This document shows positions 54,484-63,551 of a stretch of 64,000 nucleotides of DNA, piece after piece; position 1 is the first letter of the stretch; each line of letters opens with the position of its first letter. The DNA is taken from contig NZ_CP075583.1 of the NCBI RefSeq assembly GCF_023509035.1, positions 1,860,001-1,924,000 of the forward strand, given 5' to 3'. A program made the translations under genes and the position numbers. A model generated the notes under the pieces. That model made no database searches. It was given only the letters and a program-made list of their open reading frames with translations, and had not been told where the DNA came from. This DNA is from Janthinobacterium lividum. Lineage in GTDB: Bacteria > Pseudomonadota > Gammaproteobacteria > Burkholderiales > Burkholderiaceae_D.

Positions 54484-57435
54484 ATGCAATCACCACAAGA
54501 TATTTCCATCCATCCAACGCCAGTATCGCCAGCGCCAGGCGCGGCCAACAGCGTAGCGAGCACGGGCGCGGCATTGGGCGACTATCGCATCATCCGCCGC
54601 AACGGCGCGGTGGTGGCATTTGAGCCTTCGAAGATCGCCATCGCCATGACCAAGGCGTTTTTGGCCGTTAACGGCGGCCAGGGCGCAGCCTCTGCACGCA
54701 TCCGCGAACTGGTGGAACAGCTGACCGACGGCGTCGTCGCTGCGCTGGTGCGTCGCCATCCGGGCGGCGGCACCTTCCATATAGAAGACGTGCAAGACCA
54801 GGTGGAGCTGTCGCTGATGCGTTCGGGTGAGCACGACGTGGCGCGTGCCTACGTGCTGTACCGCGCCAAGCACATGGAAGAGCGCCGTCTGCAGAAGGAA
54901 GCGCAGGGCGCTTCCGCGCAAGTCACAGCGCCTCAGCTGAACGTCACCGACAACGGCGTGCGCCGCCTGCTGGACATGCAGGAAGTGCGTGACCTGATCA
55001 ACGCCGCCTGCGCCGGCCTGGAAAAGCACGTCGATGCCGACGCCATCCTGGCTGAAACCGTGAAGAACCTGTATGACGGCGTGCCCGTCGAAGAGCTGCA
55101 CAAGTCGGCCATCCTGGCGGCCCGCGCGCTGATGGAAAAAGACCCGGCCTACAGCCAGGTCACGGCCCGCATCCTGCTGCACACGGTGCGCAAGGAAGTG
55201 TTCGGCAAGGAAGTGCCGCAAGCGGCCGCAGCCGCCGAATACCTGACGTATTTCCCGCAATACATCGCCAAGGGCATCGCCAACGACCTGCTGAACCCGG
55301 TACTCGCCAGTTTCGACCTGGAACGCCTGGCGAAAGCCATCGTGGCCGACCGCGACTTGCAATTTGGCTACATCGGCCTGCAAACCCTGTATGACCGCTA
55401 CTTCCTGCACATCCATGACGTGCGCATCGAAATGCCGCAGGCCTTCTACATGCGCGTGGCCATGGGCCTGTCGCTGAACGAGGCGGACCGCGAAGCGCGC
55501 GCCATCGAGTTCTACAAGCTGCTGTCCTCGTTCGACTTCATGAGCTCGACGCCGACCCTGTTCAACTCGGGCACCCTGCGCTCGCAGCTGTCGTCGTGCT
55601 ACCTGAGCACCGTCTCGGATGACCTGGAAGGCATCTACGACGCCATCAAGGACAACGCCTTGCTGGCCAAGTACGCCGGCGGCCTGGGCAACGACTGGAC
55701 GCCAGTGCGCGCCCTGGGCGCCCACATCAAGGGCACCAACGGCAAGTCGCAAGGCGTGGTGCCGTTCCTGAAAGTGGTGAACGACACGGCCGTGGCAGTC
55801 AACCAGGGCGGCAAGCGCAAGGGCGCCGTCTGCGCCTACCTGGAAACCTGGCACATGGACATCGAGGAATTCCTCGACCTGCGCAAGAACACGGGCGACG
55901 ACCGCCGCCGCACGCACGACATGAACACGGCGAACTGGATTCCCGACATGTTCATGAAGCGCGTCATGGAAAAAGGCGAGTGGACCCTGTTCTCGCCATC
56001 CGAAACGCCGGACTTGCACGACCTGGTCGGCAAGGCCTTTGAAAAGGCCTACCTGGGCTACGAAGCCAAGGCCGCCGCCGGCGAAATACGTTCGTTCAAG
56101 AAGATCGCCGCGCTGGACCTGTGGCGCAAGATGCTGTCGATGCTGTTTGAAACGGGCCACCCATGGATCACGTTCAAGGATCCTTGCAACATCCGCAGCC
56201 CGCAGTCGCACGTCGGCGTCGTCCACAGCTCGAACCTGTGCACGGAAATCACGCTGAACACGGGCCCTGATGAAATCGCCGTCTGCAACCTCGGTTCCGT
56301 GAACATGCCGGCGCACATGAAGGAAGGCAAGCTCGATCACGTCAAGCTGGCCAAGACCATCCGCACCGCCATGCGCATGCTCGACAACGTCATCGACATC
56401 AATTACTACGCCGTCGACAAGGCGCGCAATTCGAACATGCGCCACCGTCCGGTCGGCATGGGCGTGATGGGCTTCCAGGACTGCCTGCACATGATGCGCA
56501 TCCCGTTCGCCTCGGACGCCGCCGTGTCGTTTGCCGACACCTCGATGGAAGCCGTGTGCTACTACGCCTACCTGGCGTCGACGGAACTGGCCGAAGAGCG
56601 CGGCCGCTATGAATCGTATGCCGGTTCGCTGTGGGACCGTGGCATCCTGCCACAGGACTCGGTCAAACTGCTGGCCGAAGAGCGCGGCGGCTACCTGGAA
56701 GTCGATTCTTCGTCGGCCATGGACTGGACCCCGGTGCGCGAACGCATCGCCAAGTTCGGCATGCGCAACTCGAACTGCGTGGCGATCGCCCCGACGGCGA
56801 CGATTTCGAACATCATCGGCGTATCGGCCTGTATCGAGCCGACGTTCCAGAACCTGTACGTGAAATCGAACCTGTCGGGCGAATTCACCGAGATCAACGG
56901 CTACCTTGTGCGCGACCTGAAGGCACGCGACCTGTGGGATGAAGTCATGATCTCCGACCTGAAATACTTTGACGGCTCGCTGGTGAAGATCGACCGTATC
57001 CCGCAAGACTTGCGCGATATCTACGCGACCGCCTTTGAAGTGTCGCCAAGCTGGCTGGTGGAAGCGGCTTCGCGTCGCCAGAAGTGGATCGACCAGGCCC
57101 AGTCGCTGAACATCTACATGGCTGGCGCATCGGGCAAGAAACTGGACGAGACCTACAAGCTGGCATGGCTGCGTGGCCTGAAAACCACCTACTACCTGCG
57201 TACCATCGCCGCTACCCACATGGAGAAATCGACCTCCAAGACGGGCGCCCTGAACGCCGTGGCAGTCGATGGCGGCATGTCGGCCAGCGCGCAGAGCGCC
57301 CAGGCGGCGGTCGTGGCGGCAGCAGCAGTGGCCGTGGCGCCGGTAGTGACAGCGGCAGCGGACGACGCCGATGGCGAAGCTTGCTACCTGCGTCCGGGTG
57401 ATGATGGCTTTGAGGAATGCGAAGCCTGCCAATAA
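54484..57435 (+). CDS. nrdA: Class Ia ribonucleoside-diphosphate reductase alpha subunit
   Basis: A 983-residue catalytic subunit making dNDPs. An N-terminal ATP-cone (YRIIRRNGAVVAFEPSKIAIAMTKAFLAVNGG) is followed by the barrel with active-site cysteines in LSSCYLSTVSDD, SSNLCTEITLN and AVCNLGSVNM. The C-terminal redox tail ends CEACQ. The N-terminus and the Ala-rich linker before the tail are somewhat longer than in E. coli. GGGAGC precedes the ATG. Confidence 0.97.
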   Translation: MQSPQDISIHPTPVSPAPGAANSVASTGAALGDYRIIRRNGAVVAFEPSKIAIAMTKAFLAVNGGQGAASARIRELVEQLTDGVVAALVRRHPGGGTFHIEDVQDQVELSLMRSGEHDVARAYVLYRAKHMEERRLQKEAQGASAQVTAPQLNVTDNGVRRLLDMQEVRDLINAACAGLEKHVDADAILAETVKNLYDGVPVEELHKSAILAARALMEKDPAYSQVTARILLHTVRKEVFGKEVPQAAAAAEYLTYFPQYIAKGIANDLLNPVLASFDLERLAKAIVADRDLQFGYIGLQTLYDRYFLHIHDVRIEMPQAFYMRVAMGLSLNEADREARAIEFYKLLSSFDFMSSTPTLFNSGTLRSQLSSCYLSTVSDDLEGIYDAIKDNALLAKYAGGLGNDWTPVRALGAHIKGTNGKSQGVVPFLKVVNDTAVAVNQGGKRKGAVCAYLETWHMDIEEFLDLRKNTGDDRRRTHDMNTANWIPDMFMKRVMEKGEWTLFSPSETPDLHDLVGKAFEKAYLGYEAKAAAGEIRSFKKIAALDLWRKMLSMLFETGHPWITFKDPCNIRSPQSHVGVVHSSNLCTEITLNTGPDEIAVCNLGSVNMPAHMKEGKLDHVKLAKTIRTAMRMLDNVIDINYYAVDKARNSNMRHRPVGMGVMGFQDCLHMMRIPFASDAAVSFADTSMEAVCYYAYLASTELAEERGRYESYAGSLWDRGILPQDSVKLLAEERGGYLEVDSSSAMDWTPVRERIAKFGMRNSNCVAIAPTATISNIIGVSACIEPTFQNLYVKSNLSGEFTEINGYLVRDLKARDLWDEVMISDLKYFDGSLVKIDRIPQDLRDIYATAFEVSPSWLVEAASRRQKWIDQAQSLNIYMAGASGKKLDETYKLAWLRGLKTTYYLRTIAATHMEKSTSKTGALNAVAVDGGMSASAQSAQAAVVAAAAVAVAPVVTAAADDADGEACYLRPGDDGFEECEACQ

Positions 57436-57553
57436 GATTTTAGTTGTCAGCCCGGCACGGTCGGGCTGATTCAATGTTGTTAATGTCCGTATTGTCCGAT
57501 TCAACGGGCCTGTTGCGGATCGCCGGCTCGCCGGCATGGAAAGGAAGAAGAAT

Positions 57554-58705
57554 ATGTCGTTGTCATGGGATGATGAAACCACGTCGGCAGCTGTGCCGCG
57601 TCCGGCGCAGCAAGCGCCACTGGGAAATACCGAATTGAACCTGCCGGCAGGTGCCGAGCCGTCCGAAGCGAACGCCGAGCAAGTGGCGCGCCGCGTGAAT
57701 GCCGACGACAAGCGCATCATCAACGGCAAGACGGACGTCAACCAGCTGGTGCCGTTCAAATATAAATGGGCATGGGACAAATACCTGGCCGGCTGCGCCA
57801 ACCATTGGATGCCGCAGGAAGTCAACATGCAGCGCGATATTGAGCTGTGGAAAAACCCGAATGGCCTGACGGACGACGAGCGCCGCCTGGTCAAGCGCAA
57901 CCTGGGCTTCTTCGTGACGGCCGACTCGCTGGCCGCTAACAACATCGTGCTGGGCACCTATCGCCACATCACGGCGCCCGAGTGCCGCCAGTACCTGCTG
58001 CGCCAGGCGTTCGAGGAAGCGATCCATACGCACGCCTACCAGTACATCGTGGAATCCCTGGGCCTGGACGAAGGCGAAATCTTCAACGCCTACAACGAAG
58101 TCAAGTCGATCCGCGACAAGGATGAATTCCTGATTCCGTTCATCAACACGCTGACCGACCCTGCGTTTGTCACCGGCACGGTGGAAAACGACCAGAAGCT
58201 GTTGAAATCGCTGATCGTGTTTGCCTGCCTGATGGAAGGACTGTTCTTCTATGTCGGCTTCACGCAGATCCTGGCACTGGGCCGCCAGAACAAGATGATG
58301 GGCGCCGCCGAGCAGTACCAGTACATCCTGCGCGACGAATCGATGCACTGCAACTTCGGCATCGACTTGATCAACACGATCAAGATGGAAAACCCGCAGT
58401 TGTGGACGGCCGCCTTCCGCGAAGAGATCAAGGACCTGTTCATGAAGGCCGTGGAACTGGAATACGCCTACGCGGAAGACACCATGCCGCGCGGCGTGCT
58501 GGGTCTGAACGCGCCGATGTTCAAGGGCTACTTGCGCTTCATCGCCAACCGCCGCGCGCAGCAGATCGGCATCGAGCCGCTGTTCGCGCAGGAAGAAAAC
58601 CCGTTCCCGTGGATGAGCGAGATGATCGACATGAAGAAGGAACGCAACTTCTTTGAAACGCGCGTGACCGAGTACCAAACCGGTGGTGCGCTGAACTGGG
58701 AGTAA
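57554..58705 (+). CDS. nrdB: Class Ia ribonucleoside-diphosphate reductase beta subunit
   Basis: A 383-residue di-iron/tyrosyl-radical subunit. Iron ligands and the radical environment are in [55 protein letters not shown] and [16 protein letters not shown]. The C-terminal tail for NrdA binding is [15 protein letters not shown] 57554 follows AAGGAAGAAG. It is 118 bp after nrdA; a hairpin (CAGCCCG...CGGGCTG) lies in the gap. Confidence 0.97.
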   Translation: MSLSWDDETTSAAVPRPAQQAPLGNTELNLPAGAEPSEANAEQVARRVNADDKRIINGKTDVNQLVPFKYKWAWDKYLAGCANHWMPQEVNMQRDIELWKNPNGLTDDERRLVKRNLGFFVTADSLAANNIVLGTYRHITAPECRQYLLRQAFEEAIHTHAYQYIVESLGLDEGEIFNAYNEVKSIRDKDEFLIPFINTLTDPAFVTGTVENDQKLLKSLIVFACLMEGLFFYVGFTQILALGRQNKMMGAAEQYQYILRDESMHCNFGIDLINTIKMENPQLWTAAFREEIKDLFMKAVELEYAYAEDTMPRGVLGLNAPMFKGYLRFIANRRAQQIGIEPLFAQEENPFPWMSEMIDMKKERNFFETRVTEYQTGGALNWE

Positions 58706-58728
58706 GCCTTTTTCAGTCAACGCCCAAA

Positions 58729-58760
58729 AGCGCCGTCATCATGACGGCGCTTTTTTTTTT
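58729..58760 (+). terminator. Rho-independent terminator of nrdAB
   Basis: AGCGCCGTCAT-CATGACGGCGCT perfect stem followed by ten T, 24 bp after the nrdB stop. Confidence 0.92.
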
Positions 58761-58997
58761 GCGTGCATGGCGGCGGAAAAATGCGTGCATCATCCCGCCA
58801 TGCGACGACGCTTGCGCCAGGATTTTCGCATGCCGTGTATGGCCGTATCGCGCAGCCAAAAAATCATTTCCGGAGACGCTGGCGGCGGCATTTGCCGCGC
58901 GATTGTGCGATAGCACGCGTATCGTGCAAAAAAGCGGGCGAAAACGTGTCGTGCCGGTTGCGCATTGACAAGGTTTTCGTGTACTTTATGAGATTGC

Positions 58998-59148
58998 AAA
59001 TGCGAGCGTTAAAATGCGGGGTTTTTTAACCAGCGCGGTAGCGAAAAAACCTCGCAAAACAGGGATACAGATTTACACGGATATGCACAAAACCACACCG
59101 TTTTCGTCTGCCGCCGTGCCCGAATTTTTTCAGGCATGGCGGTTTTTT
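58998..59148 (+). ncRNA. Candidate small RNA (~150 nt)
   Basis: A possible sigma-70 promoter (TTGACA 58965-58970, 16 bp spacer, TATGAG 58987-58992) is followed about 150 nt later by a strong intrinsic terminator. Within the unit GCGGGGTTTTTT (59017-59028) pairs with AAAAAACCTCGC (about 59045-59056) in a 12-bp stem with one G-U pair. There is no protein-coding frame. It does not match a family I can name; 6S RNA was considered without support. Confidence 0.4.
59111..59148 (+). terminator. Rho-independent terminator of the candidate sRNA
   Basis: CCGCCGTGCC (59111-59120) pairs with GGCATGGCGG (59133-59142) over 10 bp with one G-T pair, followed by TTTTTTATTT. No protein gene ends upstream of it after the nrdB terminator. 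Confidence 0.8.
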
Positions 59149-59234
59149 ATTTGACGCATAGGTGTTGTGGCGAGCGCGATGCGAGGAGCGAAAAAACGCA
59201 CGGCATCGAAAACGAATGACCGAATTCAGACTTT

Positions 59235-59366
59235 GCCACCGGCTGCGAGATAAGCAGGGTGGCACCGACGATGGCTGAAGTGCTGCAAACGTGAGGAGTT
59301 GCAGCAGTTCAGCTGGTGCCGAATTCATTAGCGCAAACGACCGTTTGTGCCGATGAATAATTCGCC
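59235..59366 (+). promoter_or_regulatory. Multi-hairpin leader of the histone-like gene
   Basis: Hairpin 1: GCCACC (59235-59240) with GGTGGC (59258-59263). Hairpin 2: GCTGAAGTGCTGCAA (59274-59288) with TTGCAGCAGTTCAGC (59299-59313), 14 of 15 paired, extended by GGCACC (59261-59266) with GGTGCC (59315-59320). Hairpin 3: GCGCAAACG/CGTTTGTGC (59331-59350) plus outer pairs. Bases 59261-59263 are needed by both hairpin 1 and the base of hairpin 2, so the two are partly exclusive. It lies 80-210 nt upstream of the start codon. Confidence 0.5.
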
Positions 59367-59443
59367 TGGCCTATCCCTGTGGTGGGTCGGACGGGTTTAA
59401 ATCTTGTAGCTTAAATTTCTCATCTCAGATGAAGGAGATACAA

Positions 59444-60704
59444 ATGGCAACAGCCGCTAAGAAATCAGAAGTAAAGAAACCAGCCGCCAAGGCTGCTCCT
59501 GCCGCGAAGAAGCCGGCAGCCGCAGCGAAAACGGTTGCCGCTAAACCAGCTGCCAAAGCCGCAGCAAAACCAGCCGCCAAACCAGTCGCCAAAGCCGCAG
59601 CCAAGCCTGCAGCAAAAGCGGCTGCCAAGCCAGTAGCGAAAGCCGCAGCAAAACCAGCGGCCAAGGCAGCAGCAAAGCCGGCAGCGAAAGCCGCAGCGAA
59701 ACCTGCAGCGAAGGCAGCAGCCAAGCCAGTAGCGAAAAAAGCCGTAGCCAAACCGGCCGCGAAGCCAGCAGTAAAAGCCGCAGCCAAACCTGTCGCCAAG
59801 GCAGCAGCCAAGCCAGCAGTGAAAAAAGCCGCAGCGAAACCTGCAGCCAAGGCAGCAGCGAAACCGGCCGCCAAGGCAGCAGCCAAGCCAGCAGCGAAAA
59901 AGTCGTCGCCAAGGCAGCAGCGAAGCCAGCAGCAAAAGCGGCAGCCAAGCCAGCGGCCAAGGCCGCAGCCAAGCCCGCAGTGAAAAAAGCCGCAGCGAAA
60001 CCTGCAGCCAAGGCAGCAGCGAAACCGGCCGCCAAAGCGGCAGCCAAGCCAGCAGCGAAAAAGTCGTCGCCAAGGCAGCAGCGAAGCCGGCCGCCAAAGC
60101 AGCAGCTAAGCCAGCAGCAAAAGCAGTAGCCAAGCCAGCGGCCAAGGTAGCAGCGAAGCCAGCAGCAAAAGCGGCAGCCAAGCCAGCAGCCAAGGTAGCA
60201 GCCAAGGTAGCAGCGAAGCCAGCAGCAAAAGCGGCAGCCAAGCCAGCGGCCAAGGTAGCAGCGAAGCCAGCAGCAAAAGCTGCAGCCAAGCCAGCGGCCA
60301 AGGTAGCAGCGAAGCCGGCAGCGAAAGTTGCCGCCAAGCCAGCGGCGAAAGTCGCAGCCAAGCCGGCAGCCAAAGCAGCAGCGAAACCTGCCGCCAAGGT
60401 TGCAGCGAAGCCAGCGGCCAAGGTAGCAGCGAAGCCGGCAGCGAAAGCAGCAGCGAAACCTGCCGCCAAGCCAGCCGTAGCGCCAGTCGTGGCAGCCGCA
60501 CCAGCAGCAGCGCCGGCAGCAGCTCCAGCGGCACCAGCCGCCGTGGCCGCCAAGCCAGCCGCCAAGAAGGCCGCGCCTAAAAAGGCCGCACCGAAGAAGG
60601 CAGCTCCTGTCGCCAAACCATCGGCACCTATCGCACCTGTAGCAAAAACCGTGTTGGCACCGGCTGCAGCCTGGCCATTCCCGACCAGCACCCGCCCATC
60701 GTAA
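59444..60704 (+). pseudogene. Ala/Lys/Pro-rich histone H1-like protein, two frameshifts
   Basis: Starts MATAAKKSEVKKPAAKAAPAAKK with AAGGAG 6 nt upstream and consists almost wholly of AAKPAAKA-type repeats, like bacterial H1-like nucleoid proteins. The frame is lost at two identical A5 runs (59897-59901 and 60058-60062), where other copies of the repeat have A6. Adding one A at each restores a single frame to 60704, about 420 residues, ending in a distinct Pro/Val/Ala tail (APKKAAPVAKPSAPIAPVAK). The two shifts lie in a 161-bp near-identical tandem repeat (from about 59816 and 59977). Length in nature may vary by repeat number. Confidence 0.85.
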
Positions 60705-60740
60705 TTCCAACGATACGGGTGCCTGGATGAGGCAACACGC

Positions 60741-60774
60741 CGCTGTGTGACTCAATCACACAGCGTTTTTTTTT
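60741..60774 (+). terminator. Rho-independent terminator of the histone-like gene
   Basis: CGCTGTGTGA-CTCAA-TCACACAGCG perfect stem followed by nine T, 37 bp after the stop. Confidence 0.92.
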
Positions 60775-60786
60775 GGAGAATTAGTC

Positions 60787-61320
60787 GTGCTGATCGTTAT
60801 CCTTACATTGATCGTTGATACCATCGCCACCTTGCTGGGCGGCGTGTTGCTGCTGCGCTTCTGGATGCAGGCGGTGCGCGTGCGGCCGCCCTCGTCGGTG
60901 GCGCAATTCACGTTTCAATTGTCCGACTGGCTGGTGCGCCCCCTGCGCCGCGTGGTGCCGGGCGTGGGCGGGTATGACTGGGCCAGCCTGATCGGCGCCT
61001 TCCTGATCGTGCTGCTGGCCAGTTCGGTGCTGTTTATTTCCGGCCATCCCGTCGAGGTCGTGCTGCTCAAGTCACTGCAACGCTTCCTGCAATGGATACT
61101 CTACGGTTTCATGGCCTTGCTGATCATCGAAGCCATCTTCAGCTGGGTCAACCCGCATGCGCCGCTGGCGCCGTTTGTACGGGCCCTGAACGAGCCGCTG
61201 CTGCGTCCGATACGCAAGGTGGTACCGCTGGTGGGCAGCCTGGACCTGTCGCTGCTGGTGGCGCTGATCTTGCTGCAGATCGCGCAAGTGCTGGTGGGGA
61301 TGATTATTGTGGTGAGGTAA
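60787..61320 (+). CDS. YggT family membrane protein
   Basis: A 177-residue protein with two YGGT units, each a helix pair with the conserved F-x-W-x-N/Q...P-x-L-x-P-I/L-R-R/K pattern (LLLRFWMQ...LVRPLRRVVP and EAIFSWVNP...LLRPIRKVVP). The start is GTG 60787 with GGAGAA upstream. YggT proteins are implicated in osmotic tolerance and membrane/division processes; the exact function is unsettled. Confidence 0.9.
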   Translation: MLIVILTLIVDTIATLLGGVLLLRFWMQAVRVRPPSSVAQFTFQLSDWLVRPLRRVVPGVGGYDWASLIGAFLIVLLASSVLFISGHPVEVVLLKSLQRFLQWILYGFMALLIIEAIFSWVNPHAPLAPFVRALNEPLLRPIRKVVPLVGSLDLSLLVALILLQIAQVLVGMIIVVR

Positions 61321-61369
61321 TGCGAGAAGGTCGGCCTGGCGCTTGGGCGCAAGCCGACCGGACTACATA

Positions 61370-62308
61370 TTAATAGCGGTAGCCGAACGCCGCTTCGAAC
61401 TGTTCGGCAATGCTTTCAGGCGTAAACACATGGTTTTGCGCGCCCTGGGTGGCGATCTTGATGGCGCCCAGCAGGCTGGCCAGGCGGCCGCTGGTTTCCC
61501 AGCCCAGGTCGTTGGTGATGCCGAACAGCAAGCCGGCACGGTAGGCGTCGCCGCAACCGGTCGGGTCCAGCACTTCCTTGGCGGCCACGACAGGAATGTC
61601 GATGCGCTTGACGTCCGTATAGATTTCCGAGCCCTTTTCGCCACGCGTGACGATCAGCGCTTCCAGGCGGCTGGCGATTTCCGGCAGGGTCAAGCCCGTA
61701 CGCTCCATCAACATTTCCATTTCATAGTCGTTGGCCGACACATACGTGGCTTTGTTGATGAAATCGATCAACTGTTCGCCATTGAAACGTGGCAACTGTT
61801 GACCCGGGTCGAACATGAAGGGGATGCCCAGCTCGGCCAGGTCAGCGGCGTGCTTGAGCATGCCCTGGTCGCCGTCCGGCGAAATGATGGCGACCTTGGC
61901 CGGCCCTGCATTGGCGATCGGGTTTTCATGCGCAAACGACATGGCGCCCGGGTGGAAGGCATTGATCTGGTTATTGTCCGCATCGGCCGTGACGAAGCAC
62001 TGCGCGTTGTAGCTGTCGGCCTTGATCAGGATGTTGGCGGTGGAAATGCCCAGCTTTTGCAGGCGTTCCAGGTAGGCGGCGCTATCTTGCCCCATGACGC
62101 CGACGATGCGCGGGTCACCGCCCAGCATTTTCAGGCTGTAGGCGATGTTGCCCGAGCAACCGCCGAACTCCGTGCGCATGGTGGGCACGAGGAAGGAGAC
62201 GTTCACCTTGTGCAACTGGTCGGCCAGCAGGGATTCGCCGAAGCGGCCGGGGAATTGCATGATGGTGTCGGTGGCAAGCGAGCCGCAGATCAGCGATGTT
62301 TTGGTCAT
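61370..62308 (-). CDS. PfkB-family carbohydrate kinase (adenosine-kinase-like)
   Basis: A 312-residue sugar/nucleoside kinase. N-terminal substrate motif FGGCSGNIAYSLKMLG; C-terminal anion-hole/catalytic motif DPTGCGDAYRAG (GCGD for the usual GAGD). The start MTKTSLICGSLATDTIMQFPGRF is typical of bacterial adenosine-kinase-like proteins. It starts 11 bp after the DUF3426 gene stop in the same operon. Substrate unproven. Confidence 0.9.
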   Translation of the reverse strand: MTKTSLICGSLATDTIMQFPGRFGESLLADQLHKVNVSFLVPTMRTEFGGCSGNIAYSLKMLGGDPRIVGVMGQDSAAYLERLQKLGISTANILIKADSYNAQCFVTADADNNQINAFHPGAMSFAHENPIANAGPAKVAIISPDGDQGMLKHAADLAELGIPFMFDPGQQLPRFNGEQLIDFINKATYVSANDYEMEMLMERTGLTLPEIASRLEALIVTRGEKGSEIYTDVKRIDIPVVAAKEVLDPTGCGDAYRAGLLFGITNDLGWETSGRLASLLGAIKIATQGAQNHVFTPESIAEQFEAAFGYRY

Positions 62309-62319
62309 GATAGTGTCTC

Positions 62320-63543
62320 TTAAGGGTAAAAGATGGCGATATGGTAGCCAGACGCCGTGAGCTGGTCTAATGCAAAATACAGTTTGATGGTTTGTTCCGA
62401 ACGCGGCGCAAACCCCTTGCTCACGTCGATCGTGGCCGGCAGGTAGTCACGCGGCGCGATCACGCGGCGCAAGACCGGCTTGTCGTTGGCGTCGTTGAGT
62501 ATCAGTTCGATGCTTGGCCAGGCTTGCACGCTGCGGCTCTGGTTGCGCAGCAGCGAGACGTAGGAGAAAGTTTGTTCCTTCAAGGTCTGCAACTCGCCTT
62601 GCTCGATGGCCAGCGCCTCGATCTGCGCCGGCAAGTCGACCTGGCAGTTACTGAGCTTGCACAGTGCGACCAGAGTCGGCTTCCACTGTGGAAATTGCGC
62701 CGCCAGCGGATTGCGGAAGGTGGTCATCACTTGCAGGAATAACAAAAGCAACAGCACTGCCGAGCCGGCTGCCATGGCCACGCGCAAGGCCTTGCCGCTC
62801 TGTTCGCGGCGCCGGCCCTGAGTGACGAAGGCCGGCTCGTCGTCGGCCGGCGGCAGGACTGGCTCCTCCTGATCGTCGGCTGGATCCGCTGCGATGGGGG
62901 CGGCTGGCTGCGGTGTGTCTGGCTGGTCGTCGAACGTGGGTTCCCGGCGCGCGGGTGCAGGCTTGTCCAGGCTGACTTTTTCGGCTGGGGCTGCCGGGGT
63001 TGCCACCGTTTCCAGGTTCGGTTCGCGGCGGCTATCGCGCAAATACGTGGCGAAGGCGGGCGCGTCATCGACCTGGCGGCGCTTGAAGGGCGCCATCGGC
63101 TGGGGCAACGGTGGTTCGGGCGCCTCTGGTGCAGTTGCTGCAGGCAGTTCGAGCGGTGCGTCGGCCGGCACCTCGGCAGGCAGGCTGACGTCGAGGTCCA
63201 GCTCGATGTGTTCGCCATTGTCTGCATCGTCCTTGAGCTGCGCCGTTTCCGGCAAGATGCCGAACGGATCGAACGAAGTGTCGAAATCGAGGGAATAAAT
63301 GGGTTCGTCGTCCGTGGCGGACGGCAGGCTGTTGTCGGCCGGGTAACTGGTCGGCAGGGGTGCGGCAGGGACGGAAGCGGAGGTTAAAAACGGCGATGCC
63401 GCGGCCGGATCGACCAGCGCGGCATTGCCGTCAAACACTTCCCTGCACGTGCCACAGCGCACGATGCCCCCACGTAACTTCAATTGGTCAGCAGCGACCC
63501 GAAATATCGTGTTGCAATGGGGGCATTTGGTGGCGAGGGCCAT
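62320..63543 (-). CDS. MJ0042 zinc-ribbon / DUF3426 membrane protein
   Basis: A 407-residue protein. The N-terminal zinc ribbon has C7-x2-C10 and C30-x2-C33 (MJ0042 type), then ~220 residues of Pro/Ala/Asp-rich linker, one membrane helix (VAMAAGSAVLLLLLFLQVMTTF), and the DUF3426 domain (PLAAQFPQWKPTLVALCKLSNCQVDLP...QTIKLYFAL). It lies between prmA and the PfkB kinase, 8 bp from prmA, as in other Burkholderiales. Function unknown. Confidence 0.9.
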   Translation of the reverse strand: MALATKCPHCNTIFRVAADQLKLRGGIVRCGTCREVFDGNAALVDPAAASPFLTSASVPAAPLPTSYPADNSLPSATDDEPIYSLDFDTSFDPFGILPETAQLKDDADNGEHIELDLDVSLPAEVPADAPLELPAATAPEAPEPPLPQPMAPFKRRQVDDAPAFATYLRDSRREPNLETVATPAAPAEKVSLDKPAPARREPTFDDQPDTPQPAAPIAADPADDQEEPVLPPADDEPAFVTQGRRREQSGKALRVAMAAGSAVLLLLLFLQVMTTFRNPLAAQFPQWKPTLVALCKLSNCQVDLPAQIEALAIEQGELQTLKEQTFSYVSLLRNQSRSVQAWPSIELILNDANDKPVLRRVIAPRDYLPATIDVSKGFAPRSEQTIKLYFALDQLTASGYHIAIFYP

Positions 63544-63551
63544 TGCTGTGC

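Larger units (their letters stand above)
58706..59443 (+). other. Gene-free region with terminator, candidate sRNA and structured leader
   Basis: A 738 bp stretch without a convincing protein gene. In order it carries the nrdB terminator, a promoter-like TTGACA/TATGAG pair at 58965-58992, a candidate sRNA ending in a second terminator (59111-59148), and a run of three hairpins (59235-59366) leading to the histone-like gene. Confidence 0.65.

Noticed and set aside
58998..59148. 6S RNA as identity of the candidate small RNA.
   Set aside because: No large central bubble flanked by long closing stems could be drawn and the usual neighbouring gene is absent.
59897..59901. Programmed -1 ribosomal frameshifting at AAA-AAG in the histone-like gene.
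   Set aside because: Only five A are present and the preceding codon is GCG, so re-pairing in the P site would be mismatched. A missing A relative to sister repeats is simpler.
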